This document shows positions 1 to 5,347 of a stretch of 5,347 nucleotides of DNA, in pieces. The DNA lies in NCBI GenBank assembly GCA_900758315.1, contig CAAERF010000330.1:1-5347 (forward strand), written 5' to 3'. A program made the translations under genes and the position numbers. The notes beneath the pieces were generated by a model. It was not told where the DNA came from and did not search any database. It worked only from the letters and a program-made list of their open reading frames with translations. The DNA comes from an uncultured Oscillospiraceae bacterium. Lineage in GTDB: Bacteria; Bacillota; Clostridia; Oscillospirales; Oscillospiraceae. Each line of letters begins with the position of its first letter. Within the stretch, counting starts at the first letter, position 1.

Positions 1-3000
1 AGTTTGAGGGCTTACAGGCCAGCCCGGAGCAGCAGGAAATCCTCTCCCGCTATGTGGGCTGGGGCGGTCTTGCGGATGCCTTCGACGAGAATAAGCCAAA
101 CTGGTCGGACGAGTTTGCAGAGCTGTACGCCACACTTTCCCCGGAGGAATACGCTGCCGCCCGTGCGTCCACGCTGAATGCCCATTACACCAGCCCCACC
201 GTTATCAAGGCGATCTATGAAGCGGTCGGCAATATGGGCTTCCAGAGCGGCAACATTCTGGAGCCGTCTATGGGCGTTGGCAACTTTTTTGGCCTGCTGC
301 CGGAGCAGATGCAGGGCAGCAAGCTCTACGGCGTGGAGCTGGACAGCATCACCGGACGTATTGCCAAGCAGCTTTATCCCAAGGCGGACATTACCATCGC
401 GGGCTTTGAAACAACGGACAGAAAAGACTTTTACGACCTCGCCGTGGGCAACGTCCCGTTCGGACAATATCAGGTAGATGACCGGGCTTATAACAAGCTC
501 GGTTTTTCCATTCACGACTACTTCTTTGCCAAAACCCTCGACCAAGTGCGTCCGGGCGGCGTGATTGCGTTTGTGACCTCCCGCTACACGATGGACAAGC
601 AATCGCCCGAAGTCCGCAGGTACATCGCACAGCGAGCAGAGCTGCTGGGTGCCATTCGTCTGCCCAACAATGCGTTCCGCGCCAACGCCGGTACGGATGT
701 GGTTTCGGACATTCTCTTTCTCCAAAAGCGTGACCGTCCCATTGAGATCGAACCGGATTGGGTACACCTCGGCCAGAACGAGGATGGCTTTGCCATCAAC
801 CGCTATTTTGTTGACCACCCGGAGATGATTTTAGGCAGGCAGACCTCCGAAAGCACCCAATACGGCAAGCAGGATTTCACCGTTGTCCCCATTGAGGGGC
901 TGGCGCTTGCAGATCAGCTCCATGATGCCGTGAAAAACATTCGCGGCACCTATCAGGAGGCGGAACTGCCAGAGCTGGGCGAGGGCGAACAGATCGATAC
1001 GTCTATCCCCGCAGACCCCAATGTGAAAAACTACTCCTACACCGTGGTGGGCGGCGAGGTGTATTACCGGGAAAACAGCCGCATGGTCAAACCGGAGCTG
1101 AACGCCACCGCCGCCGAGCGTGTCAAGGGCATGGTCGCGCTGCGGGATTGCGTGAATGAGCTGATTGCCCTGCAAATGGACGAGTACAGCGCAGAAAGCC
1201 GGATTCAGGAAGTGCAGGCCGAGCTAAACCGCCTCTATGATGCGTTCTCCGCAAAACATGGCCTAATCAATGACCGTGCGAACCGTCTTGCGTTCTCTGA
1301 CGATTCCTCATACTATCTCCTGTGTTCGCTGGAAGTGCTGGATGACGACGGAAAGCTGGAGCGCAAGGCGGATATGTTCCACAAGCGCACCATCAAGCAG
1401 CAGCGCAGCGTAGATTCTGTGGATACCGCCAGCGAAGCCCTTGCTGTCTGCATCGGAGAAAGAGCCTGCGTCGATCTCGACTTCATGGCCTCCCTCATGG
1501 GCGGCAGCGAGAAAATCCCGCAGATCGTTGAGGATTTGAAGGGCGTCATTTACAAGGAACCCAACAGTGGCCCGTTTGACTTGGAGGACGGCGGCGAGCA
1601 TTGGGCGAAGGGCTGGCAGACGGCGGACGAATATCTCTCCGGCAACGTCCGGCAGAAGCTCCGCACCGCGCAGCGTGTAGCAGCGCACGACCCGTTCTTT
1701 GCCGGGAATGTGGAGGCCCTGATTGCCGCACAGCCGAAGGACTTGGAGGCCAGCGAAATTGAGGTGCGGCTGGGCGCGACATGGCTTGATAAGAAGTACA
1801 TCGAGCAATTCATGTACGAAACCTTTGAAACGCCTCGCTACCTGCGCGGACAGATCGAGATCAGCTATGTCCCGTACACCGCAGAATGGCAGGTTTCCCG
1901 CAAGAGCATGGTGCGCTACAACGACGTGGCGGCATTCACCACCTACGGCACAGACCGCGCCAGCGCCTATCGGCTGCTGGAGGATGCACTGAACCTCCGC
2001 GACATTCGCATCTACGATACCATTGAGGATGCAGACGGACGGGAGCGCCGTGTCCTCAACGCCAAGGAAACCACCCTTGCCGCGCAGAAGCAGCAGCTTA
2101 TCCGGGATGCGTTCAAGGACTGGATTTGGAAAGACCCGGAGCGGCGCGAAACGCTGGTACGGCAATACAACGAGGAAATGAACAGCACCCGTCCCCGCGA
2201 GTATGACGGCAGCCACATCGTTTTCTCCGGTATGAACCCGGAAATCTCCCTCCGGGAGCATCAGAAAAATGCCATCGCCCATGTGCTGTACGGCGGGAAT
2301 ACGCTGCTGGCACACGAAGTTGGCGCGGGAAAAACCTTTGAAATGGTAGCCTCTGCGATGGAATCCAAGAGGTTGGGACTGTGCCAGAAATCCATTTTTG
2401 TCGTGCCAAACCATCTGACGGAACAGTGGGCGTCCGAGTTTCTGCGGCTCTATCCTTCGGCAAACATCCTTGTCACTACCAAGAAGGACTTTGAAACCCA
2501 CAACCGCAAGAAATTCTGCGCCCGTATCGCCACCGGCGACTATGATGCCGTTATCATCGGCCACAGCCAGTTTGAGCGTATCCCCATCAGTCCGGAGCGG
2601 CAGGAACGGCTCCTTCACCAGCAGATTGAGGAAATCACCGATGGCATTCAGGATACCAAGCTCGCAGGCGGCAACAGCTTTACCATCAAGAGCTTGGAGC
2701 GCACGAAAAAGGGGCTGGAGGCGCGGCTGAAAAAGCTGCAAGCCAGCGACCGCAAGGATGATGTGATTTACTTTGAACAGCTCGGCGTAGACAGGATGTT
2801 CGTGGACGAGTCTGACAATTATAAAAATCTTTTCCTCTATACGAAGATGCGCAACGTGGCAGGGCTTTCCACCACCGATGCGCAGAAATCCTCGGATATG
2901 TTCTCCAAGTGCCGCTACATGGATGAGCTGACCGGCGGGCGCGGCGTGGTGTTTGCCACCGGCACCCCGGTTTCCAACTCCATGACAGAGCTTTATACCA

Positions 3001-4862
3001 TCCAGCGCTATTTACAGCATGACCGGCTGCAAGAGATGGGTATGGGCCACTTCGATTGCTGGGCAAGCCGCTTTGGTGAAACCACCACCGCGCTGGAGCT
3101 TGCCCCGGAGGGAACCGGCTACCGGGCAAGGACGCGCTTTGCAAAGTTTTTCAACTTGCCCGAATTGATGAATCTGTTCAAAGAGGTCGCCGACATCAAA
3201 ACGGCGGATCAGCTCCACTTACCCACGCCGGAGGTTGCGTATCACACCATCGCCACAAAACCCACGCAGATCCAGCAGGACATGGTGAAAGCCCTTTCGG
3301 AACGAGCGTCCAAGGTACACAGCGGTGCGGTCAGCCCGGATGTGGACAATATGCTCAAAATCACCTCGGACGGACGAAAGCTGGGGCTTGACCAGCGCAT
3401 CATCAATCCCATGCTCCCCGACGAGGAAACCACCAAGGTCAATCAGTGCGTGGCGAACATTCTCCAATACTGGCGCGACGGCGAGGAGGAAAAACTGACG
3501 CAGCTTGTGTTTTGCGACATTTCTACGCCAAAGACCACGCCCTCGCAGCGGGCGGCAAAGGCTTGCCCCGGTACGCTGGACAGCCCGGAAATTCATGCGC
3601 TGGAGAGCGCGATCCCGTTGGAAGAAAGCTCTGACACGCCGTTTACGGTCTATGAGGATGTGCGCCAAAAGCTCATTGACGCCGGTATGCCCCCGGAGCA
3701 GATCGCGTTCATCCACGACGCCAATACGGAGGTCAAAAAGCGGGAACTGTTCGCAAAGGTACGCAGCGGTCAGGTGCGCGTCCTGATGGGCAGCACGGCC
3801 AAGATGGGCGCAGGAACCAACGTACAGGATCGTTTGGTCGCACTTCACGATTTGGATTGCCCGTGGCGTCCCCGTGATCTCACACAGCGAAAAGGCCGCA
3901 TCGAGCGTCAGGGCAATCAGAACAAGCTCGTTCATGTCTGCCGCTATGTGACCGAAGGGACGTTTGACGCCTACCTCTGGCAAACGGTGGAAAATAAGCA
4001 GAAATTCATCTCTCAGATCATGACCTCAAAATCTCCGGTTCGCTCCTGTGAGGATGCGGACGCCACGGCGCTGTCCTTTGCGGAGATCAAAGCGCTATGC
4101 GCCGGTGATCCCCGCATCAAAGAGCGCATGGATTTGGACATTGAGGTGTCCAAGCTCAAAATTATGAAAGCAGACCACAACAGCAAGCAATTCCGCTTGG
4201 AGGACAGTCTGCTGAAATACTTCCCGGAAAAGATAGAGGAACACAAGGGCTTTGTTCGTGGGCTGGAGGCGGATATGCAGACCCTCGCGGCGCATCCGCT
4301 CCCGGCAGAGGGCTTTGTCGGCATGGAGATTCGCGGCGACCAGCTCACTGATAAGGAAAACGCCGGTGCCGCGTTGCTGGATACCTGCAAGGAGGTCAAG
4401 GGCAAAGACCCGGTACAGATCGGCAGCTATCGCGGCTTTACCATGTCCGTTGCTTTTGATTCCATGTGGAAAATGTACACGCTGACGCTGAAAGGCCAAA
4501 TGACCCATCGCGTTGAACTCGGTTCGGATGCCAGAGGCAACCTTGTCCGCATTGAGAACGCGCTGGATAAAATGCCGGAGCGTTTGCGCAGCGTTCAGGA
4601 GCAGCTTGAAAACCTCTATAACCAGCAGGCAGCGGCAAAGGCCGAGGTCGGTAAGCCGTTCCCGCAGGAGCAGGAGCTGGCCACGAAAACGGCACGGCTG
4701 ATTGAGTTGGATATGGAGCTGAATCTGGACGGCAAGGGACAGCCGCAGCCTGAGCAGGCGATTGCAAAATCGACGCGGCCTTCCGTTTTGGACAGGCTGA
4801 AAGCGTCGCCTGTTCATGGCGCACCGGAAAAGCCCCACAAGAAAGAAATGGAGGCACGATAA
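1..4862 (+). CDS. DNA N6-adenine methylase / SF2 helicase fusion protein of a conjugative element (5' partial)
   Basis: This is a giant DNA-processing protein that joins an adenine-N6 methyltransferase to a superfamily 2 (SNF2-like) helicase. Numbering residue 1 at base 3, so that residue = base/3, the order is as follows: a YVGWGG motif (17-22) typical of the family; the methyltransferase with EPSMGVGNFF (87-96) and NVPF (150-153); a linker region (about 290-745); Walker A in AHEVGAGKT (770-778); motif II DESD (935-938); ATGTPVSNS (985-993); MGAGTNVQ (1268-1275); arginine-finger motif QRKGRIERQG (1295-1304); and a charged helical tail ending at the TAA at 4860-4862. Reading is open to the left edge and family-like sequence continues upstream of the GTG at 54, so the true start lies outside. 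Relatives are often 2000-3000 residues long. Known relatives sit in Tn1549-type ICEs, and DarB of phage P1 has a similar layout. Protection of transferred DNA from restriction, or DNA remodelling during transfer, is inferred. No frameshift or internal stop is present. Confidence 0.93.
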   Translation, partial: FEGLQASPEQQEILSRYVGWGGLADAFDENKPNWSDEFAELYATLSPEEYAAARASTLNAHYTSPTVIKAIYEAVGNMGFQSGNILEPSMGVGNFFGLLPEQMQGSKLYGVELDSITGRIAKQLYPKADITIAGFETTDRKDFYDLAVGNVPFGQYQVDDRAYNKLGFSIHDYFFAKTLDQVRPGGVIAFVTSRYTMDKQSPEVRRYIAQRAELLGAIRLPNNAFRANAGTDVVSDILFLQKRDRPIEIEPDWVHLGQNEDGFAINRYFVDHPEMILGRQTSESTQYGKQDFTVVPIEGLALADQLHDAVKNIRGTYQEAELPELGEGEQIDTSIPADPNVKNYSYTVVGGEVYYRENSRMVKPELNATAAERVKGMVALRDCVNELIALQMDEYSAESRIQEVQAELNRLYDAFSAKHGLINDRANRLAFSDDSSYYLLCSLEVLDDDGKLERKADMFHKRTIKQQRSVDSVDTASEALAVCIGERACVDLDFMASLMGGSEKIPQIVEDLKGVIYKEPNSGPFDLEDGGEHWAKGWQTADEYLSGNVRQKLRTAQRVAAHDPFFAGNVEALIAAQPKDLEASEIEVRLGATWLDKKYIEQFMYETFETPRYLRGQIEISYVPYTAEWQVSRKSMVRYNDVAAFTTYGTDRASAYRLLEDALNLRDIRIYDTIEDADGRERRVLNAKETTLAAQKQQLIRDAFKDWIWKDPERRETLVRQYNEEMNSTRPREYDGSHIVFSGMNPEISLREHQKNAIAHVLYGGNTLLAHEVGAGKTFEMVASAMESKRLGLCQKSIFVVPNHLTEQWASEFLRLYPSANILVTTKKDFETHNRKKFCARIATGDYDAVIIGHSQFERIPISPERQERLLHQQIEEITDGIQDTKLAGGNSFTIKSLERTKKGLEARLKKLQASDRKDDVIYFEQLGVDRMFVDESDNYKNLFLYTKMRNVAGLSTTDAQKSSDMFSKCRYMDELTGGRGVVFATGTPVSNSMTELYTIQRYLQHDRLQEMGMGHFDCWASRFGETTTALELAPEGTGYRARTRFAKFFNLPELMNLFKEVADIKTADQLHLPTPEVAYHTIATKPTQIQQDMVKALSERASKVHSGAVSPDVDNMLKITSDGRKLGLDQRIINPMLPDEETTKVNQCVANILQYWRDGEEEKLTQLVFCDISTPKTTPSQRAAKACPGTLDSPEIHALESAIPLEESSDTPFTVYEDVRQKLIDAGMPPEQIAFIHDANTEVKKRELFAKVRSGQVRVLMGSTAKMGAGTNVQDRLVALHDLDCPWRPRDLTQRKGRIERQGNQNKLVHVCRYVTEGTFDAYLWQTVENKQKFISQIMTSKSPVRSCEDADATALSFAEIKALCAGDPRIKERMDLDIEVSKLKIMKADHNSKQFRLEDSLLKYFPEKIEEHKGFVRGLEADMQTLAAHPLPAEGFVGMEIRGDQLTDKENAGAALLDTCKEVKGKDPVQIGSYRGFTMSVAFDSMWKMYTLTLKGQMTHRVELGSDARGNLVRIENALDKMPERLRSVQEQLENLYNQQAAAKAEVGKPFPQEQELATKTARLIELDMELNLDGKGQPQPEQAIAKSTRPSVLDRLKASPVHGAPEKPHKKEMEAR
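180..750 (+). other. N6-adenine DNA methyltransferase domain (within the large CDS)
   Basis: This is a Rossmann-fold S-adenosylmethionine-dependent methyltransferase of the amino-methylating class. A motif X-like segment HYTSPTVIKAIYEA starts at residue 61 (base 183). Motif I is EPSMGVGNFF at 261-290, where the glycines form the SAM-binding loop. The acidic residue after the next strand, in GVELD, is at about 336-344. The catalytic motif IV reads GNVPFG, with NVPF at 450-461; the usual form is NPPY or NPPF, so the first proline is replaced by valine. Further family-typical segments are HDYFFAKTLDQVRPGG, then FVTSRYTMDK, and the closing strand GTDVVSDILFLQKR near 690-731. The target sequence of methylation cannot be read from this. 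An active enzyme is likely but unproven, given the altered motif IV. Confidence 0.9.
870..2240 (+). other. Family-conserved linker region between methylase and helicase, function unassigned (within the large CDS)
   Basis: About 450 residues separate the two catalytic domains. They contain no motif of a known enzyme that I can name. Several segments match what I remember of the same region in ICE relatives: LYDAFSAKHGLIN (residues 411-423), the stretch running from LLCSLE to KADMFHKRTI (about 440-464), the DEYLSGNVRQKL segment near 1627-1662, and LEASEIEVRLGATWLDKKY near 1743-1799. The part near 1170-1250 is helical and heptad-like. A role in DNA target recognition or in positioning the methylase relative to the helicase is a guess from its location. 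It could equally be more than one small domain. Confidence 0.6.
2241..4010 (+). other. SF2 helicase/translocase core, two RecA-like lobes (within the large CDS)
   Basis: This is an ATP-driven DNA translocase or helicase core. Lobe 1 opens with LREHQKNAIAHVL (residue 750 onward), which resembles the Q-motif region of SNF2-like enzymes. It continues with Walker A AHEVGAGKT at 2310-2336, motif Ia VVPNHLTEQW near 2400-2430, DYDAVIIGHSQFERI near 2540-2583, motif II DESD at 2805-2816 followed by NYKNL, and motif III ATGTPVSNS at 2955-2981. A charged, coiled-coil-like insertion (about 2595-2750) lies between motifs Ib and II. Lobe 2 contains QLVFCDISTPK at 3501-3533, motif V MGAGTNVQ at 3804-3827 and motif VI QRKGRIERQG at 3885-3914, whose arginines should contact ATP. 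It closes with TFDAYLWQTVENKQKF. All nucleotide-binding residues needed for ATP hydrolysis are present. Strand separation has not been shown for this family, so pure translocation is possible. Confidence 0.92.
4850..4854 (+). promoter_or_regulatory. Ribosome-binding site of the DUF3849 gene
   Basis: GGAGG lies seven bases before the ATG at 4862, inside the last codons of the upstream gene. The consensus sequence and ideal spacing fix the start of the downstream gene. The stop TAA (4860-4862) and the ATG (4862-4864) share one base, so terminating ribosomes can re-initiate directly, and the two proteins are probably made in linked amounts. Confidence 0.9.
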
Positions 4863-5347
4863 TGAAAAATCTCCCCGTTTACAAGCACCCGGCATCCTAT
4901 GCCAGAGAGCATGACGAGCTTGCGGCCTACCGCGCTTCCAATCAAGCGAACACGGCCTGCAAGGAAGCGATTGAAACCGCCATCCGAGACCACTACCGGG
5001 ATAACCGGCTGGATGCAGCGGCAGTCGATCAGGTGGTGCAGCAGTTCGGCTATGACCGCGCATTTCATATCCTCGCCATCACCGTCTGTCAAGCGGACTG
5101 GGACAGGCGCTATTCTCCCGACAACAGGGCTTGGGCCAACGCCATGTTCATCCCCGCCAATCCTGACGCATGGGGTACTGACCGCAACTGCTATCTGGCC
5201 GTCAGCAGCCATCCCGGTCTGGTCGATCTGTTTCTCAGTCAGACTCGCAAAGCCTACGCGCAGGAGCGGCAGAAAACCTCTGTCCGGGATAAGCTGAAAA
5301 AGCCGCCTGAAACAACTTCGCCGAAAATTTCGGCGAAGTCCAAAGCC
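4862..5347 (+). CDS. DUF3849-type protein of Tn1549-like conjugative element, function unknown (3' partial)
   Basis: A soluble, mostly helical protein of unknown function; 162 residues are visible with no stop before the right edge. It has no signal peptide, membrane segment or recognisable catalytic motif. I assign it to the DUF3849 family from the pattern of its conserved parts: YAREHDELAAYRASNQANTAC at its N-terminus (residue 13 onward, broken by charged helices), FGYDRAFHILAITV (62-75), DRRYSPDNRAWA (81-92) and SSHPGLVDLFLSQTRKAY (115-132). After about residue 135 the sequence becomes a charged tail, SVRDKLKKPPE and then SPK/SAK/SKA, that is probably disordered. This family usually sits directly behind the methylase/helicase gene in Tn1549-type elements, as here, which suggests a shared role in DNA handling during transfer. 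The start is secured by the GGAGG site and by the one-base overlap with the upstream stop. The tail coding sequence contains a strong inverted repeat (5315-5339). The name is from memory of the family, not a search. Confidence 0.82.
   Translation, partial: MKNLPVYKHPASYAREHDELAAYRASNQANTACKEAIETAIRDHYRDNRLDAAAVDQVVQQFGYDRAFHILAITVCQADWDRRYSPDNRAWANAMFIPANPDAWGTDRNCYLAVSSHPGLVDLFLSQTRKAYAQERQKTSVRDKLKKPPETTSPKISAKSKA
5315..5339. repeat. 25-bp inverted repeat, 12-bp perfect arms around one base, inside the DUF3849 gene
   Basis: The left arm ACTTCGCCGAAA (5315-5326) and the right arm TTTCGGCGAAGT (5328-5339) are exact reverse complements around a single A at 5327. In frame it encodes TSPKISAKS, part of the disordered tail. 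As RNA it could fold into an 11-bp stem with a three-base loop. As DNA it has the symmetry of a site for a dimeric protein. No T-run follows on the + strand, so it does not look like an intrinsic terminator in the gene's direction. Its role is unknown. Confidence 0.8.

Noticed and set aside
52..56. ATG at 52 or GTG at 54 as the start of the large gene
   Set aside because: The ATG is out of frame. The GTG is in frame but codes for the Val of the conserved YVGWGG motif. Family-like sequence continues upstream to the window edge, and no ribosome-binding site precedes it.
12..818. Minus-strand open frame of 268 codons opposite the methylase domain
   Set aside because: It overlaps the conserved methylase motifs on the other strand and has no recognisable domain, so it is a composition shadow.
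2705..2713. Possible programmed frameshift at the A-run followed by G-run (AAA AAG GGG)
   Set aside because: The run is one A short of the classic A AAA AAG slippery heptamer, the zero frame continues as intact helicase sequence, and neither alternative frame leads to a meaningful product.
1308..2741. Minus-strand open frame of 477 codons opposite the linker and helicase coding region
   Set aside because: It lies fully antisense to a strongly supported gene, has no recognisable motif, and is expected from the GC-rich third positions, which suppress stops on the opposite strand. Its translation is rich in the Leu/Val/Arg/Gly typical of such shadows.
4095..5063. Minus-strand open frame of 322 codons spanning the gene junction
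   Set aside because: It is antisense to both genes and crosses their boundary. The Arg/Leu/Cys/His-rich translation is typical of a mirrored frame, and it has no family resemblance.
5315..5347. Intrinsic terminator for the + strand operon at the palindrome
   Set aside because: No T-run follows the stem on the + strand, and the frame stays open through it to the window end.

Overview
The window holds two genes on the + strand, read in the same direction and nearly touching. Both run off an edge. The base composition is GC-rich (roughly 55-60% by eye) with G/C-rich third positions. Both proteins look like those of Tn1549-type integrative and conjugative elements (ICEs) carried by gut Clostridia, with the Oscillospiraceae/Ruminococcaceae the likeliest hosts. 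The host is inferred from protein resemblance and composition. No integrase, attachment site, relaxase, rRNA or host marker lies in the window to prove it.

From the left edge to 4862 there is one very large open frame: 1619 visible residues, with the true N-terminus to the left of the window. It encodes a fused DNA-modification and DNA-translocation protein. An N6-adenine methyltransferase domain lies at about 180-750. A long linker region follows at about 870-2240; it resembles the family but has no assigned function. Next come a two-lobed superfamily 2 helicase/ATPase at about 2241-4010 and a C-terminal helical, coiled-coil-like tail. This is the architecture of the COG4646-type 'DNA methylase/helicase' proteins of ICEs and of phage P1 DarB-like antirestriction proteins, part of the class called polyvalent proteins.

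The second gene starts at 4862, sharing one base with the stop codon of the first (TAATG) behind a strong GGAGG ribosome-binding site. It encodes a DUF3849-type protein of unknown function, of which 162 residues are visible before the right edge. The pair is almost certainly co-transcribed and probably translationally coupled. There is no promoter, terminator, RNA gene, CRISPR array or insertion sequence in the window, and no non-coding stretch.

The features most worth a second look are a near-perfect 25-bp inverted repeat inside the 3' part of the DUF3849 gene, a short Ser-Val-x-Asp-Arg/Lys-Leu-Lys motif in the C-terminal tails of both proteins, and the variant motif II (DESD) of the helicase. 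The known family explains most of the rest. I did not find a clearly new system.
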